Of a stretch of DNA of 64,000 bases, positions 1-11,560 are shown piece after piece (position 1 is the stretch's first letter; every line of letters begins with the position of its first letter). The notes under the pieces are model-generated. The model made no database searches. It had not been told where the DNA came from and was given only the letters and a program-made list of their open reading frames with translations. A program made the position numbers and the translations under genes. This DNA comes from Chamaecyparis obtusa (taxonomy: Eukaryota > Streptophyta > Pinopsida > Cupressales > Cupressaceae), in the NCBI GenBank assembly GCA_027943335.1, contig BSBK01008839.1, positions 234,501 to 298,500 of the forward strand, written 5' to 3'.

Positions 1-1195
1 ACTATCCAAAATTAGTGTTACCCAAAATCAATAGTTTTTGTTCGTGTCAAATTTTCCCTATCAAATCTACACCATTAAAAAAAAAATTATATATTCTTGA
101 AGAAGACTCTCTCCTATAGTGTTAAATATAAAGTTTTAATTTTTATGACATGATTTGTTATTTTTAATATTTTTCAAACGAGGGTGTTCTTAAATGCTAA
201 AATACCTACTTGAAGTATTTTCAACTTATAATATATTATATGAAATCAAAACATGATAAAAGTTACATGACCATAATCTTGACTCCGAGCTCTATAAGAA
301 TTTAGTACGAGTGTAGAAAGGTAAATTTTGAAAGAGAATTCAGGTCCAGAAGTGAGAACTTCTTAAAGCCACCCTTTTTTGCTTACTTGGCTGCCAAATA
401 GGATTCCACATAGGTTCGATCGGACCCAGTTCAGTTGGACCTATAAGTGACCAAACACAGTCTCGTGCATGACCAAGCCCTTAAAATTTGTATTTTAACA
501 ATGCTAACATTTTTAAAATAAAATCAAATTTTTAATAGATTTTTAATAGTTTTTTGAAATTTATAAATTATTTTAATTTTATTTGTAGGAGTTAAGTGGT
601 TTTTATCTTGAATTAAGTGATTTTTAATAATTTTTTGAAATTTATTAATGATATTTATTTTATATTTGGGTATTGCATGTCAAGTCTTGATTTAGTGTTT
701 TCAAGTTAAGTGATTCTTTTATATTTTTCACGGGGTAGTTTACCTCTTTATGGTGTTGCATGCTTTGAAACCCTTATTTAGTTTTCTTTATTAAGAGGAT
801 TTTGGCTAGTATTCGATATATAGGTTTATAGATTTTGGCTCTAAGATTGAATTGTAGGATTGTGAAAGCTTTGGGAAATTTCAGGGTTGTTGGATTGTTC
901 TTTGCACAGTTTTTGTTGAGTGGTGGTTTAAGGTAGGGTTTGAAAACCTTTTTTGCAATTATTCAAGTTGGAAAATATTGTCTTCATTGTGTTTCCAAGA
1001 TAGGTTGATGATTTTGGAGTGATTGTATTTTTTTCATTGTCCTTGAGAAATTTTGCAAGACTAGATTGTTTTGATTTTGTGAATGATAAATATGTATATA
1101 TTTTGGTTGCTTATGAGTGTAAGCATTTTTAGAAATGTGTGAGTTTTTCTAGTTAAGTGATTCTTATATATTTTTCAATCTGAACATTTTTTGCA
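1..1195. other. AT-rich sequence upstream of transposase copy A
   Basis: No gene is visible. Bases 361-480 are less AT-rich and include a stretch (about 395-445) with spaced CCACATAG and TGGACC that resembles 47970-48020 in the same orientation. The remainder is T-rich with loose repeats of the type 'tcaagttaagtgattctt'. It is probably the 5' non-coding part of the transposon whose coding region starts at 1196. Confidence 0.4.
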
Positions 1196-4100
1196 ATGGG
1201 GAATAAAAGGAATAGATTAAGAAAATATGATCCAATAAAGGATGAAAAAAATATCATACAAAACATAATCAAGATCAACCTATTGAAGTTTAGGAAGAAC
1301 CTATTGATATTCAAGAAGATACAATTCAAGTAGGGGAATAAATTGGTAGTTATAGAGGTGGAAATATATCTTTTGGCTTGGACAATTTGATGGAGATGAA
1401 TGAGGATTCACTTTTCAATCAAATTCATTTGAAGAAATGTTATCTAAAAGTATAATTAAAACTCATTGCAATAAACTTTGGGATGAATATTTTGAAAATA
1501 AAAGTATCATTGCAAGAGCTCAATTATTTGTTAGGTTTTTCAGGAAAAAAGAAATGACTCTTGTTTTGTAGTTGCAGGGTGTTGACAACAAGAAAAACTC
1601 AAGAGACAATGTAAATCAAACAATAGTTCAAAATTTGCAAGATGCATTGAACAACATTAATAACTCATGTCAAGAAGTTGATTTAAGTGTTGCATGTAGA
1701 GGAATTATGATTACTTTATCTAGTAGGAGGTTAACACTAAGAAAAAAGTGCATGCAATTTCTGATTTACTGAATGTATCTAGAAGAAATTTTCAAAGATA
1801 TATCAGGAAGAGAAATATGTTAGATGAAAACATTGAAAAAAATTGGGTAAATATTTACAGGCTTTCTCAAAAAGATAGAATTTCTGAAGATGCAAAAAAA
1901 CTGGTCATTGAATATTGGACCACTCACTCTCATGTTTCTTCTAATAGAAGGGATACAATATAGATGAAAGATGAAGAAACTGGAATGAAAACTACATATC
2001 CAAAATATTTTATAGATACAACATAAAGTGAATTATTTGAAGCATTCAAGAAAGATTTTTTAGATGTGAAAATATGTCAAAGAATGTTTGAGAGGTTGTG
2101 CCCTTTCTTTGTACACATAAATAAGGTTTTTGAAACTTGTTTTGTCAAAATCATGTTGAGTTTCATTTATACTTGCAATCACATAAAAAAGTTGTGACAA
2201 TTCTTGATTCAAATATGGTCATCCCTGGAAGTATGACACAATTTTTGAAGTCTATTTTATGTGATAAATTAGAAGATTCAGATGAGTTCAAAGTACAGTG
2301 CATAAATAAGTCATGTAGTGATTGTGGAGATTTGCATGAGTTTGCATTGTAAATTGAGAATATTAATGTTTCAACACTAGCTTTGTGGAAAAGATTTGAA
2401 TATGAGACATATCGAATAAAGAGCGGAGATGAATCCAAAAAAATTGTATTGAAGGAGAGTGAATTGCCCTACCTTGAGTTTATGAGCATATTTCGTACTC
2501 TAATTTATCCACATATCTAGCATTGTCTTGGTGCATGATGGAAAGCTAAACAATTTTGTGATTCCCAAGATTGTTTTCCATCTGGTTGTATTCTTTCAAT
2601 TGTAGTTTTCTTCGAGAACTATATAATTTCCCCTCAAAAAGAGCTTCAAGCTCAATATTATCATTTTGATCAAGTTGCAATATTTGTGCAAGTGACCTAT
2701 AGACATGACCAATATGATTTTGATGAGGTAGAAAGTCCTGATCCAAATGAATGCATTACCATCAAGGAGTTTCATTTCTATATCAGTGATGATAAGGTTC
2801 ATGATAGGAGCTATGTGGCTCATTGTTTTGCAATGTTTTTTGAAGATATTGTGAATCGCAGGATAAAGGTTTCACAATACTGGATTTGGTCTGATGGTTG
2901 CGTAGGTATGTGTATAGATACTTCAATTTATTTTTTATTTTTATTTAATAATTTGTTAAATTATTAAAGGATGACATGTATGTATGTATGTACAACTTAA
3001 TTTTGCAGGACAATTTAAATCTACAAAGGCCTTTAATTAATTGTCTAGCAATGCAACATGCTAGAAGCAATGTTAAGTTTTTGTGGAACTTCTTTGAAAG
3101 TGGACATGGAAAAGGAGAGCATGATGGAGCAGGAACATGTTTGAAGTGTGCACTTCACCAACATGAACGTGTAGGTACAAATGGTGTTCAATAGTTATAT
3201 ATGTGTGTGTGTGTGTGTATTTCAAATAATAATAATTTTAGCTTAGATCCATTTCTTTAAATTGATAATTCAGAAATCCATAGGTAACATGATAGAGAAT
3301 TCAAAGAAAATTGTTGAATGGTGTCAAAGTCATTTTGCTTCCCGGGACACCAAATACAACAAATGTTATTTTTGGGAAGTGAAAGGTAATTTATATTTTG
3401 TTGTAAAATTTTAAATTTTAAATTTTGATTTCGTGTTCATGTTTATTTTTTCATAATTGTTGATCTAAAAATGTGCAACTTTCATTTCATATTTGTAACA
3501 AATATAGACTGATCTAATCCGTACAATTGTCCAAGAATTGTTGGTATTAGAAGTTTACATCAATTGATCACTACAGGAAAACACAAGCCACTTTTGATTC
3601 AAGTAAGAGAAAAATCATGTTTTTGTGCTCACTGCATTGAGGACAATCCATTGAGTCAATGTGAGAATTTTGCAAATGGATATGTTTTTAAATATTACAA
3701 ATGGATAAGTTTCACGATGAGATATGGAGTTAATCAGAATGCCTCCTTATGAAGATGATGACATTGACATAAACATTCATGATCCTATATATTCAGCTAA
3801 TTATGAGCATGTTTCTGATTTAGTTGTTACAGGTGTGTGCACATACATGTTCTTTTATTTAATTTTAATATATCATATAAGTGATGTTTAATTTTAATAG
3901 AATCCATTTGTATAGGTGATATTTTTGTTGTAGTTGTAGATCTTCACAATGCAGAAAGTGTAGATTATTATCTACTAAGATGCACAAAAGCAAAATACAA
4001 GTTGATAGAATAAATTATAGATGATGATGAACGAACATATCCAACTGGTTCAGTTGTTATTGAAGGAACCTATTATCAGCAAATAAATGTCAATAGAAAT

Positions 4101-4294
4101 GGTGTTCAATTTATTGAATACATGTGTGGAAAAAAGTTCTACATTACAATCACTTGGTTATAGCAAAAAAGTTGCAATTCGAGGCTTTGTAAGAAAGAGG
4201 ACGTGGCAATCAGAAGTGGAGGCTGTCTATTGAAGAATATGAAAAACTTTTGGAGATAATAAAAGATAGAGAGGATCTAGACTATATGTATTAG
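1196..4294 (+). pseudogene. DDE-like transposase, copy A (intron-containing, decayed)
   Basis: Decayed gene of a DNA transposon, homologous throughout to the copy at 29931-32707. The start is ATG 1196 (MGNKRNR..., matching MGRSSHR... of copy B). In order: a basic N-terminus; a helix-turn-helix-like stretch near 1750-1830 (DLLNVSRRNFQRY); a Cys-rich segment near 2250-2335 (ending CSDCGDL); a core near 2695-3135 with IWSDGCVG|QFKS and FFESGHGKGEHDGAG; a second Cys cluster near 3620-3665 (CFCAHC); and the C-terminal block TYPTGSVVIEGTY near 4037. Four short introns with GT/AG borders fit the alignment: 2906-3008, about 3171-3273, 3386-3507 and 3833-3915. Several stops and at least one frameshift (about 3030-3050) make it non-functional. 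The SDxC and HGKGxxDGAG motifs suggest acidic catalytic residues, but I cannot assign a named superfamily. Confidence 0.7.
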
Positions 4295-4523
4295 GAGGTT
4301 TATAACTCTATAAGCTTCAGAATAAACTTCCTTTTGTAGCTCTTGTACTTTCATATTTGAGCTCTATAGTTTGAAGTTTCATGTTTGAACTAATATATAT
4401 TATATGTTTTTATATATGTATGCTAGTTAATTAATTGTATGCTTTGATTAATTAAAGTTAGTTAATTAAATGTATGTTTTTATTAATGCTTTTGGTAATT
4501 ATTCTTTAGCTACTTATGATAGT
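4295..4523. other. AT-rich tail with TTAATTA repeats
   Basis: Low-complexity sequence (repeats of 'gttaattaatt' and 'tatgtttttatta') downstream of transposase copy A. The same kind of sequence, including 'ttaattaatgtatgctttg', lies at 40444-40800 beside another terminal repeat of the family, so it may be internal transposon DNA. Confidence 0.35.
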
Positions 4524-5280
4524 TGGGTATGTGCAAGATCATGAGGGGCCAAACGATGCCCTTAAGTGGCAATGGAAAATCGGCAAATCGGGGTTAGTCA
4601 ACTTGACATGAAAATTTCAACTAGCTATGAACCTAATATCAAAAAGTTGTAAGAATAGAATCTGTATAAAATTGAATGTAGTTTCTAAACTACTAGGCCT
4701 TTTTTGAGAAAAAAATAGTATGACTGGTGAAAAGTATAGATTTCAATGCAGCAGTACAAAAATTTTAGGAAAAAAATAAGAAGTAGGTGTATGTCTGACG
4801 ACCTTAATCATAATCAAATGATAATATTTTATTATAAGATTTTATATATAAGTAGTAGACTCATGCCCGGATGTGATGCATATTTTTTTGTTATTTTATT
4901 CCAAAAAAATAATTAATTATGAGTTTTCCACTACAACATTTTCAGAATTAAAAAACTCATGTGTCTAACCACCTTAACTCATTCAAAACTTTACAAAATT
5001 CAAAAAAAAATAAAATTCCTTATAGTAGGCGAAGCATAGAATGTGACACATTTTTCGGATTTCAAAAATGTTATACCATTTGAAAGTTATAGTCATTTTT
5101 CAATCAGTATATAAATCAGCACTTTAGAGGTAGCTCAATTAGAAAATAACTAATAATTACTTACCGAATTCAAAATTTGATAGCAATTATATCGATAGAA
5201 AGCTGATAATCTCCTTAAGATACCCTTTTTGTTTTATCAAATTCGGGTGAAAAAAAAGTCGTCAGCTACATTGTCAAAGT
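4524..5280 (+). mobile_element. Non-autonomous TIR element, right end lost
   Basis: Begins with a terminal repeat starting TGGGTATGTGCAAGATC and continuing GAGGGGCCAAA. The following ~755 bases match the reverse complement of the complete 808-bp element at 28529-29336. Similarity stops near 5280, about 40 bases before the expected second terminal repeat, so the right end is missing. No coding potential is visible. It is a MITE-like member of the family whose ends also occur at 28529, 29336 and 40443. Confidence 0.75.
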
Positions 5281-5840
5281 CTAGAACTCAGAGAAACAAG
5301 GGAAAAACATGTATTTGAGACATTTCAATAGTTGACCATGTAGGTTTGGTGCACAAAGCAATACTAAGCCTAATCGGGTACCCGATATTTTCGAGTACTC
5401 GAATATGATGGTAGAAATTTGAATTTTCACTTTCCCTCCACTTTCTCCCTCCCATTTCTCCATCCTTCATATGATATATTATATATAAAAAACTATATAT
5501 TAGATATATGAAATATTATATAATATCAATTATATATTAAATATTATATAATATACATTTTACATTAAATATTATTTAATCTATATTAATATTAAAACTA
5601 TATATTAGATTATATATTATATAATATACATTTTACATTTTAAATATTATTTAATATATATTAATATTAAATGTTACATTTTATATCATATATTATATAT
5701 TATTTTATATGTATAATATATTAATATGTATTTTATGACTATGTACGAAAGGTTGGAAGATTGCAGAAATATCATGGATGGCCATTGAAAGAAGCAAAGG
5801 AAATTAATCAACCATTTTAAAAATTAATGGGTGGCCATTG
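5281..5840. other. Transposon-end remnant and AT-rich spacer
   Basis: Bases 5340-5400 contain the palindrome ATCGGGTACCCGAT in a context (caaagca...aggcctaatc...) resembling the reverse complement of 40260-40330, just inside a terminal repeat, so this is probably another remnant end of the same family. 5470-5740 is almost pure A/T built from 'atattatataata' blocks. Small open frames at 5281-5470 look accidental. Confidence 0.4.
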
Positions 5841-5862
5841 AGGAAGAGAGAGAGTGAGAAGG

Positions 5863-5941
<79 letters not shown>

Positions 5942-6029
5942 GAGTATGGGAGGGAGAGAGAGGGAGAAAGACACAAAGACAGAGACAGAGATAGGGGGAA
6001 GGGGAGAGAGTAGGATAGAGAGAGAAGGG

Positions 6030-6110
<81 letters not shown>

Positions 6111-6179
6111 GGATGGGGAGAGAATAGTTGAGAGAGAAGGGGAAGGGGAGAGAGTAGGAGAGATAGAGAGAAGGGGAAG

Positions 6180-6261
<82 letters not shown>

Positions 6262-6262
6262 A
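5841..6262. repeat. (GA)n microsatellite cluster
   Basis: Three long GA runs (about 5866-5938, 6034-6107 and 6180-6258) are separated by GGGGAAGGGGAGAGAG-type spacers. The long open frames here on both strands encode only Ser/Leu or Arg/Glu repeats and are artefacts. Confidence 0.95.
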
Positions 6263-7009
6263 TAACCAATTCATTACAATATTAATTAGTAAGGAGTAAG
6301 GCAAACTTAAATAATATCACACTAGGCATTAGAAATCCAAATTCTAATTAGGAGTTTTAAGCAAAGAGAGTAAGGTCTTGGATAGGGACATTACAGATCC
6401 ACACATTATTTAGTAGATACCTCCAAGAATCCACATGTACACAGGAGTAGGTTTGAAGTAAGACTAAGATTGTTTATCGATTGAAAAATATTACTATGTT
6501 GTACTTTTGATTAACATCCAATGAGTGGATGTGAAATTCACAAATTTGATTATATTACCACTAGTTCTATTTCAAATTCTGGAAAAATGGATATTTGACA
6601 TATGTTCATAAATTTCTGTCAACAACATTTTAAAATAACACATCAGTTTATTTTTACACATTGAGAATATCATCCTTAGGAATTGAACTAAAATTGACAT
6701 AGGTCATAGGAAATAAATGCCCCAACTATTTGGTGTCTTCTGCATTTGAGTCTTCTGCATTTGAGTTTCTTATTACAAGATCAGGAGAAGAATATTACTC
6801 TCCAAATGGTTTTGGACAGTAATATTTGTACTTCCTCTTGACAAATATATTTCTTCCCTCATCTTGCTGCCTATTGATACCGACAAAGTGAATCTAGGCA
6901 TTTCTACCATGTAATGGGAGAAAAATGGTTTCCTAATTTATTGATATGTGTCTAAATAACACATGCAAGAACCTTTTTCTTTGATATTGCTCACTAACAC
7001 TTTAGAACT
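6263..7009. other. Non-coding spacer
   Basis: AT-rich sequence with no supported gene, RNA or repeat. It ends where the duplicated segment beginning 'aaaatgtttacaaaaa' starts. Confidence 0.5.
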
Positions 7010-7260
7010 GAAAATGTTTACAAAAATTGGCATGTACTTGCATGAGGACATTATATATTATAGGAATCCCACACAGAAGCAGTTGGCAAGCCACTCAAAT
7101 AGTAGTAACTGATAGCAAGTGGGATAATGCAAATGCTTTAATAAACCACTATCTTCTTTACTCAAGCAACATCTGGTTCATCTGCTTGATTGGGGCATGT
7201 TTGGGAATAGATAGTCTCCATTTAAACTCAAGTCTTTGGAAGCAATTATATTCGTAAGTG

Positions 7261-8004
7261 GACCAGATACACCCATTGGATCTACAATTTAACTTTATGC
7301 TCACTAGAATTTCTATTTCTCTACAATTGGGATACTCTTTCCAAAATTGCATCTACCCTTTTACCAATTTGGGAAATCAATGGGTCTATTTGTGGACCTC
7401 GAAGGAGTTGGTCACCTAAACGAGAACCTTGAGATGAATCAGGAACTTCTCTATGAAAGAGATCAGTACCTTGAGAAGCTCTCCATTTGTCAGCTAAATT
7501 AAAACCTTGGACCATAGATGGCTTCCCTTTGTTGTAAAATGTGGAGTGAGACTGCCTTGCCAAAGGTGTCAATGAACTTACATTTGAGGGATACTGCCCA
7601 ACATGAGTAACCTAGTTTCCCAAGTCCTGTAAATTCAAGGCCACTAATGAATAGGTATTTCTAATAGAAATATTTGTGGTGCTAGAATGAAGTGCACGAC
7701 CAAATTCTTTGCCAGCTAATGAACCAATTTGAGGGTTCATTTCACATTGCTCTATGGATAATTCCACAACACTTGTTACTTCTGTATCTGAATTTTTTGT
7801 GTCAGTGTACATGTGCACTAAAGAGCTTCTATCACTACTTGAGCTACTACTAGATGGTGAGTACTTATCATCATCTGACATAGGCTCACACGCATATCTT
7901 ACTTCTTTCCTTTGCTGCTTTCCCCTTCCTAGCTCTTCCTCTTTATCTATAACTTCTATCATGGGTCCAAGAAGCCCTTCCCACTCTTTCCCATTAATAT
8001 GCAA
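7261..8004 (-). pseudogene. Unrecognised coding-like sequence, copy 1
   Basis: On the minus strand from ATG 8004 (MHINGKEWEGLLGP...) a largely open frame runs to about 7320, broken by a stop just after LQDLGN and continuing with TPLARQSHS... The product is hydrophilic, with an acidic/serine tract (PMSDDD..SSSSSSS) near residue 40 and a C-terminal amphipathic stretch ISQIGKRVDAILERVSQL that could form a coiled coil. Copy 2 (9670-10506) preserves the same protein with mostly conservative changes, which suggests a once real exon. I recognise no family. It lies head to head with the BZR1 exon about 330 bases away. Confidence 0.4.
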
Positions 8005-8332
8005 ATATTTTTGTTCGTAACATTATTTTCTGCATTTTTTATGATATTTATCTGATTTGATGCACCATCACTATTTGATCCATACTTCCCTTTCATTTTA
8101 CTTTCTTTTCTCCTTTTGCACGTCATAGGCTAGGATTTGACAGTGGGTATGACCTTGGTAATACTGGTGTTAATGATAAATTTTACCTTTTAGCTATTAA
8201 TTTTTTGTCATTTTTCCTATATGATGCTTTTCTATATGAATTGTGGATATTCTCTAGGAAACTTTTCATTTTTTCCTATAGTATGTCTTTGTATACAAAT
8301 TTTGGAGAATCTCTATTAAAGAGTAGGTAAGG

Positions 8333-8539
8333 ATGGCTAGGCTGAGTGCAGTGGAGAGGGAGATGACTAAATTGAGAGAGCGGAGGCGAAGAGTGATAAT
8401 GAAATTTTTTTTTTAGGGCTTGCAGAAATATGGAAATTATAATCTTCCTCCCAGAGTAGACATTAATGAAGTTCTTCATGCCTTAGCAGAGGAAGCTGAC
8501 TGGATTGTTAAAGCTGACGGTACTACATACAGAAATGTA
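8333..8539 (+). pseudogene. BES1/BZR1-type N-terminal exon, copy 1
   Basis: Frame from ATG 8333 (MARLSAVEREMTKLRERRRR...). After one in-frame TAG at 8414 it continues [20 protein letters not shown], then [10 protein letters not shown] and DGTTYRN. This is the pattern of the plant BES1/BZR1 N-terminal DNA-binding domain (basic RERRRR, GNYxLPxxxDxNEVxxALxxEAGW, DGTTYR), shared by brassinosteroid-response factors and BZR1-domain beta-amylases. The frame stops at a GTATGT splice-donor sequence (8540) directly after DGTTYRNV, about where BZR genes have their first intron, so genomic rather than cDNA sequence was copied. The TAG and lack of following exons make it a gene fragment. Confidence 0.7.
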
Positions 8540-8747
8540 GTATGTATTTTGGGCCTAATTTTTATTTTTCATTTCTTCTAGGTCTTTAAAGGTGGCTGGC
8601 TAAATCATTGTATTAAATGTTAGGGAATGCATGCAAATAATATGATTTTGAGCATGAGCATGAGTCCCTACAGGGGCATAGTTGTGCCTTTTATAGGCAC
8701 CATAAACCCTAGCTATGTAGAAATGGAGGCTTTGAAGAATAGTTCAC

Positions 8748-9451
8748 ACTTGGAATCCTCAAGTGTGTCCTAGGGGTCCTAGTATGCCTTATCATGTGTT
8801 AAGACCCCTAGGAAGTCCTCATGACCCCATTTGACACAATAGAATGCTCAAGTGTGTCCTAAGGGGTCCTACGACGCCTTCGAACACACTTGAGCATTCA
8901 AATGTGTCAAAAGGGGTAATGGGGACTTCCTAGGGGTCCTAGTACACCTTATCATGTGTTAGGACCCCTAGGAAGTCCCCATGACCCCTTTTGACACATT
9001 GGAATGCTCAAGTGTGTCCTAAGGGATCCTACAACCCCTTTGGACAAACTTGAGGGTTCAAATGTGTCAAAAGGGGTCATGGGGACTTCCTAGGCGTCCT
9101 AGTACACCTTATTTCATGTTATGACCCCTAGGAAGTCCCCATGACCCCTTTGGACACATTGGAACCCTCAAGTGTGTCCTAAGGGGTCCTACGATGCCTT
9201 TAGACACACTTGAGTGTTCAAATGTGTCAAAAGGGGTCATGGGGACTTCCTAGGGGTCCTAGTACACCTTATCCCATGTTAGAACCCCTAGGAAGTCCCC
9301 ATGACCCCTTTTGGCACATTGGAATGCTAAAATGTGTCATAAGGTGTGCTAAAACCCCTTCAAACACACTTGAGCATTCAAATGTGTCAAAAGAGGTCAT
9401 GGGGACTTCCTAGGGGTCCTAGTACACCTTAGCCCATGTTCAGACCCCTAA
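8748..9451. repeat. 160-bp double-palindrome satellite, array 1
   Basis: About 4.4 units; successive GGGGACTTCC landmarks at 8921, 9081, 9241 and 9401 are exactly 160 bases apart. Each unit is a ~100-bp hairpin (two 41-base arms around an ~18-base loop containing ccttatcatg) followed by a ~60-bp palindrome centred on CCTAGG or a variant of it. Loops all read in one orientation here. Confidence 0.9.
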
Positions 9452-9669
9452 GAAAATGTTTACAAAAACTAACATGTACTTGCATGAGGACATTATATAT
9501 TATAGAAATCCCACACAGAAGCAGCTAGCAAGCCACTCAAAAAGTAGTAACTAATAGCAAGTGGGATAATGTAGATGCTTTAATAAACCACTATCTTCTT
9601 TGCTCAAGCAACATCTAGTTCATCTGCTTGACTGGGGCATGTTTGGGAACAAACAGTCTCCATTTAAAC

Positions 9670-10506
9670 TCAAGTCTCTGGAAATGCAGTTATATTTGTC
9701 AGTGGAGGAGATACACCCATTGGATCTGCAATAAATTTATGCTCATTGGAATTTCCATTTCTCTTCAATTGGGATACTCTTTCCAAAATTGCATCTACCC
9801 TTTTACCAATTTGGGAAATCAATGGGTCTATTTGTGGACCTTGAAGGAGTTGGTCACCTAAACAAGAACTTTGAGATGAATCAGGAACTTCTCTATGAAA
9901 GAGATCAGTACCTTGAGAAGCTCTCCATTTGTTAGCTGAATTAAAACCTTGGACCATAGATTGTTTCCCTTACAAGTTGTAAAATGAGGAGTGAGACTGC
10001 CTTGCCAAAGGTGGCAATGAACTTACATTTGAGGGATAATGCCCAACATGAGTAACCTAGTTTCCCAAGTCCTATAAATTTAAGGCCATTAATGAATAGG
10101 CATTTCTAATAGAAATATTTGTGGTGCTAGAATGAAGTGCACGACCAAATTCTCTGCCTGCTAATGAACCAATTTGAGGGTTCATTTCACATTGCTCTAT
10201 GGATAATTCCATAGCACTTGTTACTTCTCTATCTGAATTTTTTGTGACAGTGTACATGTGCACTGAAGAGATTTTCTCACTACTTGAGCTACTAGTAGAT
10301 GGTGAGTACTCATCATCATCATCTGACATAGGCTCACATGCATATCTTACTTCTTTCCTTTGCTGCTTTCCTCTAATTCCTAGCTCTTCCTCCTTATCTA
10401 TAACTTCTATCATGGGTCCAAGAAGCTCTTCCCACTCTTTCCCATTAATATGAAAATATTTTTGTCTGTAACAGTATTTTATGCATTTATTATGATATTG
10501 ATCCAA
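9670..10506 (-). pseudogene. Unrecognised coding-like sequence, copy 2
   Basis: Second copy of the minus-strand protein at 7261-8004. From ATG 10506 (MDQYHNKCIKYC...) it runs through HINGKEWEELLGPMIEV, a Ser-rich acidic tract and RALHSSTTNISIRNAYS. After stops near 10071 and 10056 it continues PPLARQSHSSFYN, LISQIGKRVDAILERV and LKRNGNSNEHKFIADPMG to a stop near 9670. It extends further at both ends than copy 1. Family unknown. Retention of the same reading frame in both copies supports former coding function. Confidence 0.4.
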
Positions 10507-10785
10507 TTTGATGCACCATCACTATTTGATCCATACTTCCCTTTCATTTTACTTTCTTTGCTCCTTTTGCATGTCATAGGCCAGGATTTGATAGTGGGTA
10601 TGACCTTGGTACTACCAGCATTAATGATAAATTTTACCTTTTAGCTATTATTTTTTTGTCATTTTTCCCAAGTATGATGCTTTTGTATATGCATTGTGGA
10701 TATTCTCTAGGAAACGTTTCATTTTTTCCTATAGGATGTCTTTGTATACAAATTTTGGAGAATCTCTATTAAAGAGTAGGTAAGG

Positions 10786-10992
10786 ATGGCTAAGCTGAGT
10801 GCAGTGGAGAGGGAGATGACTAAACTGAGAGAGAAGAGGTGGAGAATGATAACAAAAATAAAATTTTAGGGCTTGAAAAAATATGGAAATTATAATCTTC
10901 CTCCCAGAGTAGACATTAATGAAGTTCTTCGTGCCTTAGCAGAGGAAGCTGACTAAATTGTTGAAGCTGATGGTACTACATACAGAAATGTG
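10786..10992 (+). pseudogene. BES1/BZR1-type N-terminal exon, copy 2
   Basis: From ATG 10786 (MAKLSAVEREMTKLREKRWR...). A TAG sits at the same place as in copy 1, then [20 protein letters not shown] follows. A second stop TAA replaces the Trp codon of EADW, then DGTTYRNV ends at a GTATGT donor (10993). The stop shared by both copies predates the duplication. Domain identity rests on the same BES1/BZR1 motifs as copy 1. Confidence 0.7.
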
Positions 10993-11079
10993 GTATGTAT
11001 TTTTGGCCTAATTTTTATTTTTCATTTCTTCTAGGTCTTTAAAGGTGGCTGGCTAAATCTTTGTATTAAATGTTAGGGA

Positions 11080-11560
11080 ATGCATGAAAATAATATGATT
11101 CTGAGCATGAGCATGAGTCCCTACAGGGGCATAGTTGTGCCTTTTACAGGTGTCATAAACCCTAGCTACAAAGAAATGGAGGCTTTGAAGAATAGTTCAC
11201 TAGAGGCAGTTTATAGAAGCAGAGGGAAAGAGAATCACTCTATTTCCACCAGCTGTGGCTGTGAAATGGTATCTTTCCCTACTTTTTCAACTGGAATACT
11301 AAATTGAAAAGATTCTCAAAATGGATTTTAGTCATCAAAAAATTGTACCATGCCTATTGATATTCCGGTAGCTCAATAGAGTCATTGGGAGGTTAAACAA
11401 GAACAACCGGATGGATCTTTGAACTGGTCGAAGATTATGGAGAGCAATGAAGGGTTTGGTAAACTGAGCAGTTGTATTAGAGATTATGCAAGCATCATAG
11501 AATTAACCGCATTAATAAATTTAAAGAAGAGATCAGTGGCGGCATGACATTATGAGGAAA
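11080..11560 (+). pseudogene. Possible downstream exon(s) of the captured gene
   Basis: A frame from 11080 to 11307 reads through the segment border (SMSPYRGIVVPFTG...LEAVYRSRGKENHSISTSC). After a stop, further coding-like text follows near 11340-11560 (PIDIPVAQ, stop, SHWEVKQEQPDGSLNWSK, SSCIRDYASIIEL). It lies about 90 bases after the BZR1 exon and could be a second exon, but I cannot match it to a known BZR1 or beta-amylase segment. Tentative. Confidence 0.25.

Larger units (their letters stand above)
7010..8747. repeat. Duplicated segment 1 of a composite repeat
   Basis: About 1.74 kb, repeated in direct orientation at 9452-11200. The part around the BZR1 exon is repeated inverted at 27656-28258. 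It carries a minus-strand coding-like stretch (about 7261-8004) and a plus-strand BES1/BZR1 first exon (8333-8539). The right edge 'agttcac' switches directly into the 160-bp satellite. In the other two copies the sequence continues 'agttcactagagg' before the satellite or unique DNA begins. Confidence 0.85.
9452..11200. repeat. Duplicated segment 2 of a composite repeat
   Basis: Direct copy of 7010-8747. It contains the same minus-strand coding-like stretch and plus-strand BZR1 exon. Past 11200 it continues into unique sequence (tagaggcagtttatagaag...), which is therefore likely the original downstream context lost in segment 1. Confidence 0.85.

Noticed and set aside
5804..6304. Long Ser/Leu and Arg/Glu open frames on both strands
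   Set aside because: They are translations of the GA microsatellite.
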